Of a stretch of DNA of 64,000 nucleotides, positions 10,329 through 20,474 are shown piece after piece. Location of the stretch: assembly GCF_000002875.2 (NCBI RefSeq), contig NC_009411.2:806001-870000 (forward strand), written 5' to 3'. Source of the DNA: Leishmania infantum JPCM5. Lineage: Eukaryota; Euglenozoa; Kinetoplastea; Trypanosomatida; Trypanosomatidae. The number at the start of each line of letters is the position of its first letter. Position 1 is the first letter of the stretch. The position numbers and the translations under genes are program-made. Under the pieces are notes generated by a model, which was not told where the DNA came from, did no database searches, and was given only the letters and a program-made list of their open reading frames with translations.

Positions 10329-11281
10329 GGTGTGAGCGGGCGAGAAGGTGGGGAGGGGTGCTGGGGGAGCAGAGGGCGCGAGGACACGTGGGAAGGAATC
10401 GATGACAGCCTTGTCGCTCTTTGCCGACTCGAATCCTAAGCGCTCTCACGTAACGAGTGCCCGAACTATATCGTTGTGGGTCGATGTGAAGGAGGGGAGG
10501 ATGGGTCAACTCAATCGTGCCTTGCCGCAGCGGCGTCGATGGCGATGACGGCGGCGATGGTGGGGCGTCACTTTCACGCGAGGTCACGGCACGAGCAAAA
10601 CACAAACGACAAGTGAAAGAGATGAAGGGAGGAGAAAGAGGGGCAAGAGGATGTGAAGTGCGACGACGCGGCAGGCAGGGGGGGAGGTGCAGTGGCTGCT
10701 GTGGATGCGTGCGGTTGAACACCAACAGTGCACCCAAACTAAGGGAACGCCATGGTGGGGTGAAGAAGGGGGAGGGGCGCTGGCGTACATGCGGTCAACA
10801 CATAAGCACGCATAGATACTGGATGAAGAGAAGGTGGAAGAGTGGTTGCGGCAGGACTTGCGCAGCCTCTGTATCCTCACGAGAGAAACAGAGCAGCAGC
10901 AGCGCGCCATACGCAAGCAAGCATGAATAATGTATAAGGTGAAACGCATGTGAGCGCGGAGCGGTGATGGTTGGAGTGCGACGTGAAAGGTACGAGAAGC
11001 GAAGACTGGGAGGCGGGAGGGACGACAAAGATACGGGAGAAGGGGGAGGGGGGTGGGGGGCAACAGATGGAAGGGGCAAGGGAAGAGGTGCCAGCGGAGA
11101 GGCTACTCGAATCGCGCGATGGCCGGCGGCCGTCCCTTTCCGTTTCGCTTCGCCCCATTCCGTGTCTCCTCTTCTTGTTCCGCAAGTCGCCATCGGCGCG
11201 TTCTCGCACCGCCCGCCGCCCATCAGAAGAGCGAGAGAGTGTCATCTCCCGGCCCCCTCACCAAGATTGCCCGTGCTCCCG
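10329..11281 (-). other. Intergenic/UTR region
   Basis: This 950-bp gap is GA-rich on the plus strand, that is CT-rich in the transcript sense, especially at 10480-10780 and 10990-11100. I see no gene or distinct repeat in it. Confidence 0.55.
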
Positions 11282-14200
11282 TCAGATCGTACTCTCGGCA
11301 GTGCACTGCTGCTGTCTCCATGCGACATACTGCTCCACATCCCACGGAAGGTTCTGCGTCGGCAGCGGGGACGCTGAAAAGGTGACGTCGTGCGACGCAT
11401 GTGGCCTACGCGGTGATTGGGAAATAGGGTCACTGCCACCCACAGCAGCAGCAGCAGCACGTCTGTGGCGATGCACATGCTCTTGACGCGGATACCGGCG
11501 CTGCCGACAGTTCCCGCCGAGATGATGGCAGCGACAATGCGCCTGGATAAAGAGGTCAATCGCCACGTCATCCTCTTCCACCCATCTCCGCCACGCAACG
11601 GCAAACAAAACCACCCGGACAGCGGAGGAGCAGAGCATCAGCACCAAGAGCAGCAGTACCGCGTACGTGCGATAGTCATCCTTGAGCCGGCACTGCCCGT
11701 ACTCGGCGCAGCAGCTGGCGATGCGCCGCTCAAAGAAAATGTTGTCGCGCTCCTCGCGCGCAAGGAAGCAGGTCGCGTTGCAGCCCTGTATGCGGAAGTA
11801 GTCGGGGTAAGCACCGTAGGTGGGCAAGTACGTGTCCGTCGCATTGTTCACACGCCGCACTGGCAGCGCTGATCGAGAAGGCACAGCTAGCGCAACGCAA
11901 GGCGAAGTCAACCCCGAACTCACACGAGCGTCTTGGCTGCCGTGTCGCCATAGTGCGCCGTGCGCTGCATCAAACGGCGAGGCGTGTCGACGAACCGCCG
12001 CTAGCGGCGCCTGCCGCCGAGCTCGCTCAAGTTGGTTGTAGGAGAGGCGCAAGTCGCCATCACTGTGGACGGCGGATGCGTCGCGGAAAATGCTGACTGG
12101 ATACTCGGCAGAGATATCATAGAGGCACTTGCGCAGCCGATCCGTGTAGCAGTCGCTGTACCAGGGAGAGGTGGATACAGATTGCAGACGGTGGTCCTTG
12201 CGGAGCGCACCCCCAATCACGGCTGCGTAGTAGGCGCTCACCGTCACCAGCACACCTGCAGCGCACAGAAGGGGCCACCAGTGCCGCGAACGCCGCAGCA
12301 TGGGGATAAGGAAGTAGTGCACCGCAAAGGTGGCGAGTGTCATCAGCAGTAGTATCCGCTGATCCGGCCAGCTGTCCAGCAAGAACACCGTAGCAAGGTA
12401 CGCGTTTGCAGTGATGACTCCGTCCAGCTGCACGCACGTCCGCAGCACTGTCAGCCTCTGCCGCACGCGGGACAAGGAAACCTGAACGATGCCCTGCGCG
12501 TAACGCCGCCAGCCGAAACTTGCGTACACCCACGGCGACAGCACTGAGGCGGCAAGAAAGAGCGACACACTGGTGGCAACGCTGGCGCAGGTGAGGGTGA
12601 AGAGTGGCTGCAAGACCGACCCAGCCGCCGGCGCAGGGTCATCGACGATAAACGCGCCTTCGCTGCCAGAAGTGGCAACGCCGCTGCTGAAGATGCTGGC
12701 GATGCTGCCGCGTGTGCCAGCGCGCAGCGACGGCCAAGGCGGCCGTGAAAACGGCGACGACGACAACACGGAAGACACGCGCATGCAGCGTCGCGCCACA
12801 AAGAGAAGAAAGTAGGCAGCGCGGCACACCTGCAGCGCAACAACGACGACCTGCACGACGAGGAGGCCGCCCTTCTCGTAGCGCACTGCCCGCACCGCGT
12901 AGCGGACGGCGAAGACACCGTTGAGCAGAAAACAGATCAGACTAAAGGCCAAGTCGGGTGGGATAACGTTAGCGAAGGGGTAGCGGTTGCACGCCGTCAC
13001 ATCCTCCACGTGAGACACGCGAGAACGTTTGAACGAGAACACGGCCAGCAGCACCACCGTGGTGGTGAGTAGTACGAGCGCCACATACTGCAAGAGCACA
13101 TACACCTTGCCGACGAACGCGATGTCGAGCAGTAACGGTTGCCTCAGCAAGTGTGCATTCGTCGGCAGAGGTGGCAGTGGCGTTGCAGAGAAGATCCCCG
13201 CCGCGGCCGAGTGCTCCGCTGGGGGTGGTGATGGCGCCGACGAGCCAGGCATCGCGTGACGGTTCGAAGTATCGGGTGCTCCTACCTCGTACGTCTGCAT
13301 CTCCGACGCGTGCTGTGAAGTAAACACATTGTAGTAGGACACTGTACGACTGAGCGCACGGCAGCAGGCGACAGAGCCTCGACACAGCAGCGCACCTATT
13401 ATAGAACAAGGAAGCGAGAAGCACGATGGCGACCATACCACGGCGTCCGCGGAAGCCGCCTCTCTCAGCCAACGGCCCTCCCCGGCGCCCTCCCCATGCC
13501 CTCGGTTTCCGGTCGCTGTTGTCGCACCTGGCAGCGACTGCATGAAGGATGGTGCCGGAAACAATGAAAGCGAAGATGACGCACCGCCATTTGTGTCTTC
13601 TTCTTCGCTGCTGGCACTGCCTGGGTCGTCGTCCCTTGTAAAACACAGCGAGTGCGCCATGCCAGCCCTCTGCAACTGCCGCCGTCCCCAGTGTGTGGTA
13701 GGAGAGCCGGAGAGCAAGGGTCGGTAAACCAGTGCTGTCCTCTCCGGCCACGTGCTGAGAAGACGCGCTGTTCCTCCAGTGGCACAGCGCTGCCCTGCCG
13801 CCTCGCTCTCCGAGCTAGCGGCCGTGTCACTGCCGCTGTCGTAGCCGTCGCTCTCGCTTGCGCTATCAAGTGGAGGGCAGATCATCGTGCACATGCCCCA
13901 CCTGCCTAGGAAACGGCGTAGCCACAGAACTGCCGCGAAACAACACACCGCTGCGCGACGCGGTAGCCACAGACACAGCTCAGCCCCGCGAAGAGTGCCA
14001 CCTTCGTCGAAGATATTGTCTTCCCATACCTCCTCCTCTACCTCCCACCCACCGGTGGCGTGCAAGCCTTGTGCAGGCAAAGGCGCCACCCAGCGGTGCC
14101 GACCATCACATGGTGACGCAGTATGCCAGTGCCCTTGCTCAGGATTTGGCATAACTGAGGATAATGGCCAACAGGCACGAGCTTGTGTGCGCACAGCGCC

Positions 14201-15115
14201 ATGAGGGGAAGCGGTCGGTGCTGTGGATATGCTTTCTACTGCAGCGATCGAAAAGGTCGCACGCCGAGCGTCGCTTGCAAACGGAGAAGCGCCTCCGGTG
14301 GCGGCGGTGGGCAAGTGTGGCGATGACGGCGACGTGAATGCAGCATCACTAGCAGGCAGCTCATTATCTACCACGGCATCGTTGGCCTGCCAAACGACTC
14401 GCGCAGGGGTAACGAGGCCGTTCGGCAGCGGCGGCGGCGGTAGGGGCAGCGTGGTGCTTGTTGCTGCCGACGATCCCGACCACGTGGCCACCCGCCGCGC
14501 CGCAGCGATGGCGTTGACGCCTGAAAGGCGCGGCGAGGCTAAGGAGGTGCCATGCAGCTCCGCAAGTGTGAGTGTCGACGGGAAGGGCACGTGTGCAGCT
14601 GCAGTACTGTCAATGAGTCCGGCCTGCTCAAGTGATGCGTCGACGCGGGCAGCGGCAGGGGCAAGGGTCTGACGAGAAGCAACGGTCGGGGCTGCCCACG
14701 AAGCTGTCTTGGGCATGCCGCCCTCGCATCTCTCAAAGATGTCGTCACTGCTGCACCCGCTAAGGCTGCGACTGCCTCCTCTGCACAGCCTACCGTTCTT
14801 GTCAGAGTCAAGATCAGGCGAGCAGCCGAAGACACCCTCGCCTGGCAGCGTCCGCTCCGGTGCCGTGAAGTACTGCGTCGCGAGCACTCGATGTGCGAGC
14901 AGCTCGCGAGGAGACGACAGCACGGCGGCAGATGTGGTTCCATCAACAGCAGCCGCACCAGGGACATTCAACGGCAACAGGCACCAGTCACCTGTTACGG
15001 CTCCTGCGGTGAACGCCGCCACCAGCGGAGGTGCCTCTGCGTTCCCATCCTCGCTCGTCTCCAGGCGCGCGTTACGCTGCGCTTCTGCGGCGGCATCATC
15101 ATGGGGGCCACTCAT
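11282..15115 (-). CDS. Large multi-pass membrane protein of unknown function
   Basis: I do not recognise a family. The 1277-residue protein has a long, low-complexity N-terminal half rich in Ala, Ser, Thr and Pro (about 1-650), with a short hydrophobic stretch near 390-410. A membrane core follows, with segments near 665-695, 715-740, 748-775, 835-868, 895-938 (probably two), 943-968 and a last one near 1150-1178. Between the last two segments is a large loop with at least eight Cys, consistent with a disulfide-bonded lumenal or extracellular domain. The C-terminal tail is polar with His/Arg and poly-Ala patches. The start is the ATG at 15115. A strong tract with AG at 15203-15202 predicts an 86-nt 5' UTR, which contains an ATG-TGA start-stop element. 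Confidence 0.85.
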   Translation of the reverse strand: MSGPHDDAAAEAQRNARLETSEDGNAEAPPLVAAFTAGAVTGDWCLLPLNVPGAAAVDGTTSAAVLSSPRELLAHRVLATQYFTAPERTLPGEGVFGCSPDLDSDKNGRLCRGGSRSLSGCSSDDIFERCEGGMPKTASWAAPTVASRQTLAPAAARVDASLEQAGLIDSTAAAHVPFPSTLTLAELHGTSLASPRLSGVNAIAAARRVATWSGSSAATSTTLPLPPPPLPNGLVTPARVVWQANDAVVDNELPASDAAFTSPSSPHLPTAATGGASPFASDARRATFSIAAVESISTAPTASPHGAVRTQARACWPLSSVMPNPEQGHWHTASPCDGRHRWVAPLPAQGLHATGGWEVEEEVWEDNIFDEGGTLRGAELCLWLPRRAAVCCFAAVLWLRRFLGRWGMCTMICPPLDSASESDGYDSGSDTAASSESEAAGQRCATGGTARLLSTWPERTALVYRPLLSGSPTTHWGRRQLQRAGMAHSLCFTRDDDPGSASSEEEDTNGGASSSLSLFPAPSFMQSLPGATTATGNRGHGEGAGEGRWLREAASADAVVWSPSCFSLPCSIIGALLCRGSVACCRALSRTVSYYNVFTSQHASEMQTYEVGAPDTSNRHAMPGSSAPSPPPAEHSAAAGIFSATPLPPLPTNAHLLRQPLLLDIAFVGKVYVLLQYVALVLLTTTVVLLAVFSFKRSRVSHVEDVTACNRYPFANVIPPDLAFSLICFLLNGVFAVRYAVRAVRYEKGGLLVVQVVVVALQVCRAAYFLLFVARRCMRVSSVLSSSPFSRPPWPSLRAGTRGSIASIFSSGVATSGSEGAFIVDDPAPAAGSVLQPLFTLTCASVATSVSLFLAASVLSPWVYASFGWRRYAQGIVQVSLSRVRQRLTVLRTCVQLDGVITANAYLATVFLLDSWPDQRILLLMTLATFAVHYFLIPMLRRSRHWWPLLCAAGVLVTVSAYYAAVIGGALRKDHRLQSVSTSPWYSDCYTDRLRKCLYDISAEYPVSIFRDASAVHSDGDLRLSYNQLERARRQAPLAAVRRHASPFDAAHGALWRHGSQDARVSSGLTSPCVALAVPSRSALPVRRVNNATDTYLPTYGAYPDYFRIQGCNATCFLAREERDNIFFERRIASCCAEYGQCRLKDDYRTYAVLLLLVLMLCSSAVRVVLFAVAWRRWVEEDDVAIDLFIQAHCRCHHLGGNCRQRRYPRQEHVHRHRRAAAAAVGGSDPISQSPRRPHASHDVTFSASPLPTQNLPWDVEQYVAWRQQQCTAESTI

Positions 15116-15127
15116 CGCCCTATTTCC

Positions 15128-15133
15128 TCACAT
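15128..15133 (-). promoter_or_regulatory. Start-stop upstream element (ATG-TGA) in the predicted 5' UTR
   Basis: On the minus strand an ATG (15133-15131) is followed at once by TGA (15130-15128), 12 nt before the ATG of the 1277-aa membrane protein. It lies downstream of the predicted splice acceptor at 15203-15202, so it should be in the mature mRNA. Minimal uORFs of this type can hold ribosomes and lower translation of the main frame. Confidence 0.5.
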
Positions 15134-15201
15134 GGCGTGCGTACACGCCGAACTCAGTGAGGCGCACGGCGCGATCGTGAGCACGCCGACTCGCGAAGAC
15201 T

Positions 15202-15236
15202 CTGACGACGGGAAAAGAAAGAAAGCAGCGACAAAG
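15202..15236 (-). promoter_or_regulatory. Candidate spliced-leader acceptor for the 1277-aa membrane protein
   Basis: The minus strand reads a long C/T tract (CTTTCTTTCTTTTCCCG) ending in TCAG, with AG at 15203-15202. It is the clearest tract upstream of the ATG at 15115. Confidence 0.55.
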
Positions 15237-16247
15237 GTGGCCGAGTAGCCGCAGCGGCATGCAAGTGCACGTGCGGTCGTGGTGCGCCACCCATTCGACG
15301 ACGAAAAGAGCAAAGAACAAGCAGAGGCGCGGTACATGTCCCGTTACGCGCACTCACGCAATCCAAGAGGCAAGGCGGGTATGATCACAGAAAAGGGCAG
15401 AAGCGAAAGGATGAGGATGATGTGGGCATGAAAGGCAGAGGGGAGAGTTGCAGCGCTCGCTGATTTGCAGCAACGTCCAAACGGCGCTGTAGCCGGCAGG
15501 TGAAAGAGGAACGGGGTCAGCCGGCTACACATACACGCGCCAAAGCAGGTCCACGCATACGGGTTCGCTTGCATCGCTCCATTCGTGGCACCGGGAAGCG
15601 CGAAAAACGGCACGCTCAAGCAGCAAGCGAGAGCGAGAGAGAGAGATGCGTGCGAAAGGCGATGATACACGCACATGGCAACAACGCGAGAGAAGAAACT
15701 ACGCGAGAGCAGGCACTGATGACCCATAGGAAAGCGTACACCATAGCAAAGGACGGCGCCATGGGCATGCCTACCACGCACACCGAGACGGGGAGCGAAA
15801 GGGAACGGGCAGGCAGCACGGAGGAGCACAAGAGGAGGGGGCACCTGGTGAGATGCGGGGAGCAGGTCAGTCACAAACGACGCACATGGGCGCACACATA
15901 GACAAGAATCGGAGCTGCCAGAGCCAGCTCCAGCGTCCGATAAAAAGAGGAGGCAACAGGGGGAGAGCAGCCGACAAGAACGGCAGTGGCTCGTGCGCCT
16001 GCCTTTTGTTCTTTTATCCGCATGTCAGCGAGCAAGAGGAGAACGTGAGAGGAGGGTAAGCGAGACTGGAAGGGCCCATGGAGGCGTCCGGGGAACGATT
16101 TGTGCTCAACGCCGTCCGCTCACGCGCACCCATGCATACACCCACGCGCGATGCGGGCCAGACACCACAGCTTCTCCATCTCCTCCCAAATCATCCTCGT
16201 CATCACCAGGACGCCCTCTCAAGAGAAACTCGAAGCCATGGCTGCAG

Positions 16248-16830
16248 CTACACATTCATCAGGCGTCCGACTGCCCACATGCATGCCATAGCGTCGTACC
16301 CCATCTTCAGCACCGTCTCTGCACGACCCGCAACGATGAGGTGAAAGCTTGGCGTGAGAGAAGCCCCGACAATGTCAGAGGAGGCAGAGTTGTAGTTGGG
16401 ACGCCACAAAACCGGTGACCGTGCTCTGAAGTACCACACGCGATAGCGCAACGCCACGTCCGTACACAAGCGCTCCCCTCCCTTCCCCGCCTTTGCGCTA
16501 TTTTCGTCGCAAGCGGCATCCCCAGTCGCCGGGAGGAGGTCGCCGCTGACGTTCAAGTGCGGAACGCGCACACCAGTAATCACCAGGGCTGGCAACCGCC
16601 TCCTCGGCCAAAAAGCCCAACAGCGCGCACCATACGTGCTGATGGCATGCCGTCCTGGTCAGCGAGGACGCCGGGTGCGCCGTCGGTTGGCCCGTGTCAT
16701 CGCTGCCAGCTGAACGACGATGAGCACGCCTCTGGTGAGGCCAGCTCCAGCCACAGGTGCTCCAGGCACCGTCCGCTGTTATCTTACCACTGCGGTGGAG
16801 ACGAACATGATTTTTGAGGCCATATGTGCC
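16248..16830 (-). repeat. Possible highly degenerate SIDER-like sequence
   Basis: This block has less simple sequence than its surroundings. On the minus strand, patches such as the CACCCGGCGTCCTCGCTG and CCCGGCGACTG words resemble the SIDER2-like copies at 57402-57975 in the same order, but the identity is low and I cannot score it by eye. A 115-residue open frame (16248-16595) lies inside and is probably chance. Confidence 0.3.
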
Positions 16831-18490
16831 GTCCTCGTGCAAGAGAGCAAGCCTTCCTGGGCAGTCGAATAAAATGGCCGGTAGGTGAAAGACACAGCAA
16901 CGAAAAAAAAAGCGGTGGAGCAGGAGATCTCGGCAGAGGAGCGGAGTCGTGCGGTGTTCACGTTGATGGAAAGAGGGGGGATGGTGACAATGAGCAGCTA
17001 GGCGGACAGGTGGGGGGTTCGTACTAGAAAGAACGGTCCGAAAGCGGTGACGATGCACGGAAAGAGAAACACGTGCCGCCTTTGAGGCGCGCGCTGAATA
17101 TGGAGGGTCGACACACGCACACGTGCGCGAGCACCGCAGCGACGAGCAGCAGGTCAACCGGTAAGAGAGAGTCGCAGAGGGAAGAGAGGTAAGATGACGA
17201 TGCAGCAAGTAGGAGGTTGAGGGTGCGAAGAAAACCGCCGCAGAGAAACCACTGCGATACCACGCCAAGAGAAAAGGTGACATGGTACACAAGTTCGATG
17301 TCGCGACTGCTCAGAAGCAGCGGCGACAAAACGCTGCACTTCTTCCTTCGGCGCGAATGCCGGCACGCGCGCATCCGCAAGCACAGGAGATGCGCACCAC
17401 AGCGTGAGAGAGGAGAGGAGGGAGGGAGGGAGGGGGGGACTACCTGATTGACAGCCTGAGAGAAAGAGAGAAAGATAGGCCCAGCGTCACCTCCGTCGCC
17501 CGTGACACATGATAAGAATAAAGTAAACGATGCACCCGCGTGCACGCAGGACGTGGCGCTGCCATGCATCGGGAAAGACACGCCCAAACCCGTTATCGTC
17601 ATTCTCCACGACACACACACACACAAAAGAGAGACAAGAGCAAGCCTGAAAGAGCAGTCGATGAAGGAAAGACGCACAGATGAGCGTCATGCGTGACGTC
17701 CAGGATACGAGCGAACTATGCAGCCAAATCAAAGGAGAAGACGTTGGCCGCTGAAGAGGGCAGCGTGAGGCAAGACGCGGACACAGACAGACAGCGAAGC
17801 GAGCCCTCAAGGCAGCGAGCCGCACACACGCACACACACGCTAACAAAAAAAAAACGAAGAAAAGAACGCCAACGCACGCGTACACCTACACAGACATGT
17901 AGAGTGAAAGCAAGAGAGAGCGAGGAGCAGCGACAATGGAAATTACCACGAAACCCATGGAAGAAAACAAGGAAAGGAAGAAAGACCAAGATATACGTGC
18001 ACAAAGGCGAAGCGCACCAGCACGGCTCCGCCACAACTCACCCCATCCCCTGCACTCGCCCTTCCGAGGGAGCAGCAGCAGCAGAGGAAGTGAAAACACA
18101 AACGCATGCAATCGGGAAGAGATAATCAAGAGTGTAACACTAATACCCAAAGCATCCACCCAGTGCCCTAGTGTGGCGAAATAACCAGAGAAACAGATAT
18201 ACACGCACACACATACACGAGAAGGCAGCAGAGGCGTAATCCATGGGGAAAGCGAAGAGCAGGCGGTGTTGAGGAGAGGTGAGGGGTGAGAAGGCATCAG
18301 AAAGTGAAGAAACGACAGCAAAAAGCGCGACAAGCAGAAAGGGCAGCCGCTGCTGCTCTAGCAGTAACGAGAAACAAGAAGGCACACAGACCACCACGTA
18401 CCAACGCACATACACAGACACACCCTCGAAGATGCGCTCACACGGAGATGCGCCTGCATTTCTCTTTTCCTTTTCAGCGTACCCCTATTT

Positions 18491-18868
18491 CACCCACGAG
18501 CAAGTCCGCAAGCACACGCACGCACAGCCACAGCCCACCAGCCTCTGCCGCACTGCGAGCTACATCCTCGGCGTCTAGGAAGAGCCATCCGGCCGTCGAA
18601 TCGGGCCCATGCGTCCAGCGGACTCTTCCTGTCTTTCCCCCTCCCTTCTTCGCATACCTGCAGCGCAATCGGCCCCACACGGGCCTGGCTGCGCTGCACG
18701 CCTTAGCCCACCTGGGCCGCGTGCAGCGTCCTGCTCGAGGGCGGAGGCGGGGGCGTACGTCGTGCTGCTAGTAGGGGCTGGTCTACGTGCATGCCGGATG
18801 GGCTCAAGGAGGAGGTTGGCCAGCCTCAGGCCACGGCTCTCTGCGACCGTGTGCGCCGCTGCCTGCAT
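18491..18868 (-). repeat. Dispersed repeat, copy A (identical to 46460-46837)
   Basis: All 378 bases match the copy at 46460-46837, while the upper flanks are unrelated. Beyond the lower end both copies keep a related A-rich tail on the minus strand (18461-18490 here), differing by a short insertion. Copy A is bracketed by the 8-bp direct repeat GCCTGCAT at 18452-18459 and 18861-18868. Together this looks like a 5'-truncated retroposed copy in minus orientation. It lies in the presumed 3' UTR of the four-TM protein gene. In both copies one frame stays open for about 97 codons, but I do not consider it a gene. Confidence 0.85.
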
Positions 18869-18869
18869 A

Positions 18870-19120
18870 CCGGGCTGCTACTTTTTTTTCTATTTCGTAT
18901 GTTTGTTGAAAAAGTCGACAAAACGCGCGGTGAGCCGGCACAAACGTGATCACCATGGTCACACGTCTCTTCGGCGCGGCGCCAGCAACGACCTGCCCGC
19001 CGACACCACGGGTCCGCCAGTCCGTACCCCCGAGGGTAGGCTGTGCAGGCTGCTTGACTTCCCCAGAAAGAGTCGGTACTGGGCCCTGTGATGCCACAGA
19101 CCGAGGTGGCCGGCAGCATC
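18870..19120 (-). repeat. Degenerate SIDER2-like sequence next to copy A
   Basis: Read on the minus strand, the first part (CACCTCGGTCTGTGGCATCA ... CAGTACC ... GAAGTCAAGCAGCC) aligns in order with the start of the SIDER2-like copies (CACCTCCGTGCGTGGCGTCT ... CCGTACC ... AAAGTCAGGCAGCC). It ends in an A-rich run near 18880-18910. The match is clear but diverged, so this is an old copy, in contrast to copy A beside it. Confidence 0.45.
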
Positions 19121-19409
19121 AAGAGCCCGTGGAGGGCGGCAAAATAACGAGAGCAAGAGAAACGGGCGAGCGAGCCGAGAGAGCACCACGCAAACGACCT
19201 CTCCGATTCCTTTCGCTACGATCACGCTGTACGCGACACACCGCGTGCATGCGTGTGTCGATGGTGTGATAGACAACAACCGCCGCCCCCGCTCTGCCCT
19301 TCCGCCCCAAAGTAGAGAAGCGGCGGGAACGCGCCTACCCTTATCCTGTTCGTCCTCTGCCGCTGCGCCATCGCTTGCACCGAAGACGACGCGGAAAGCA
19401 GAGCACCCC

Positions 19410-20474
19410 TCACGGACACGAATGCAACGTGGTGCGCGAGTTTGGAATGAGCTCCATCTCGCGATCGCCTTCCCTGTCAGCAGCGCTGTGCCGCGGCTTG
19501 GATGGATAGCCGCTCTCCGAGTCGATCTTTGCAAGCTGGTCACCAGAGCTGGCGGCTTCGCCATGGGTCGAAAGAACACCGGCTGCGCGGGTACTGGACG
19601 TATGGATGAGCTGGCAGCGCGGCATGCTTCGATGGGAGCCGATGTACAGCATATGGAATGCCATGTAGCAGTAAAAGAGAAGCTGAAATAATCTCAACAC
19701 CAACGCGAAGACGGTGACGGAGAAGCCCTTCTCATATGTGGCGGTCTCACCGCTCGCCACGGCAGTTCTGTGCATCCACTTCATGTTGTACACAGCGGCG
19801 CCCTCCAGGATCAGGCTGGCGGTTACCACGATGCACTGCAAGCACGAGATTCCGGTGTTTCTTGACCGTCGTGACCGCTCATTCGCCTCGAACCCACAGC
19901 ACGGGCCCCACATGCCCTCGTCTTTCAAAGCGCTCGGCTCACCACCAGCGCTGTACACGCGCCCATCATCGTGCACCTGCGCGCCGTACAGCTCCAGCAG
20001 TTCCCGGTTGAACAACTCTTCGCTCACGCGCGCGCGCTGGTCACATCGCACGCAGCACGCCACGACAACAGAGAAGATGAACGAAAAGACGAAGAGTACA
20101 ATGATCAACACCGAACACGCAATCAGTGACAGGTTTCGCCCGGGCGGGTCCGTCATGGACCCGCCGTGGCCGCCCAGCAAGGCGAAGTATTTCCGTTTGT
20201 GCACAGTGATGCATGGCGTGCACAAGCCTAGAAGCGTGAAAAGGAAAACGGCCACCTCCAGCAGCACCAGCAGCACTGCACCAAGCATGCGGCGGCTGTA
20301 CAAGTGCGGCGCCAGCGAGTACGTTGGATGCACTACTAAGTACTTCTCGCCGCCCATGCCGATAGCCAGGTGGTTCTGTTCGTGTGCCTCCATGGAAAGG
20401 GTGGCGTGGCGGATGCCAGGCGGTAGTACGGCTACCGGAATGGCCGCCACCGCTTCCGTGTCGTATGCTGACAT
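19410..20474 (-). CDS. Four-transmembrane-segment membrane protein, amastin-like topology
   Basis: The 354-residue protein has four hydrophobic segments at about 64-86, 115-141, 208-231 and 251-279, with cytosolic-looking polar N- and C-termini. This is the topology of amastins and other claudin-like surface proteins. However, the Cys-Trp-Gly signature of the first amastin loop is not present: the loop between segments 1 and 2 (about 87-114) has only CTPCI followed by a basic patch and a Gly-rich turn. Amastin membership is therefore only a possibility. The frame is open upstream, but the first two ATG-like codons before 20474 precede the candidate splice acceptor (AG at 20615-20614), so I start at 20474. 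Its presumed 3' UTR carries two retroposon-derived repeats. Confidence 0.82.
   Translation of the reverse strand: MSAYDTEAVAAIPVAVLPPGIRHATLSMEAHEQNHLAIGMGGEKYLVVHPTYSLAPHLYSRRMLGAVLLVLLEVAVFLFTLLGLCTPCITVHKRKYFALLGGHGGSMTDPPGRNLSLIACSVLIIVLFVFSFIFSVVVACCVRCDQRARVSEELFNRELLELYGAQVHDDGRVYSAGGEPSALKDEGMWGPCCGFEANERSRRSRNTGISCLQCIVVTASLILEGAAVYNMKWMHRTAVASGETATYEKGFSVTVFALVLRLFQLLFYCYMAFHMLYIGSHRSMPRCQLIHTSSTRAAGVLSTHGEAASSGDQLAKIDSESGYPSKPRHSAADREGDREMELIPNSRTTLHSCP

Larger units (their letters stand above)
15116..19409 (-). other. 4.3-kb gene-free region with retroposon remnants
   Basis: This is one of the two longest gaps and is presumably mostly the 3' UTR of the four-TM membrane protein gene. 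The frames inside are short and have no protein-like composition. It holds a possible decayed SIDER-like stretch (16248-16830), a recently copied 378-bp repeat (18491-18868) and a degenerate SIDER2-like stretch directly behind it (18870-19120). The rest (15240-16240, 16840-18450) is low-complexity DNA with CA and GA runs. Confidence 0.6.

Noticed and set aside
15344..15895. 183-codon minus-strand frame
   Set aside because: Composition follows the local CT-rich low-complexity DNA, and no conserved motif is visible.
16248..16595. 115-codon minus-strand frame with mixed composition
   Set aside because: No clear splice tract or family resemblance; it lies in what may be decayed SIDER-like sequence.
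18575..18868. 97-codon frame shared by both copies of the 378-bp repeat (also 46544-46879)
   Set aside because: It is open in both only because the copies are identical; it is Arg/Pro/Ala-rich with no initiating context and sits in UTR repeats.
19410..20474. Calling the four-TM protein an amastin outright
   Set aside because: Topology fits, but the diagnostic first-loop motif is absent, so only topology is claimed.
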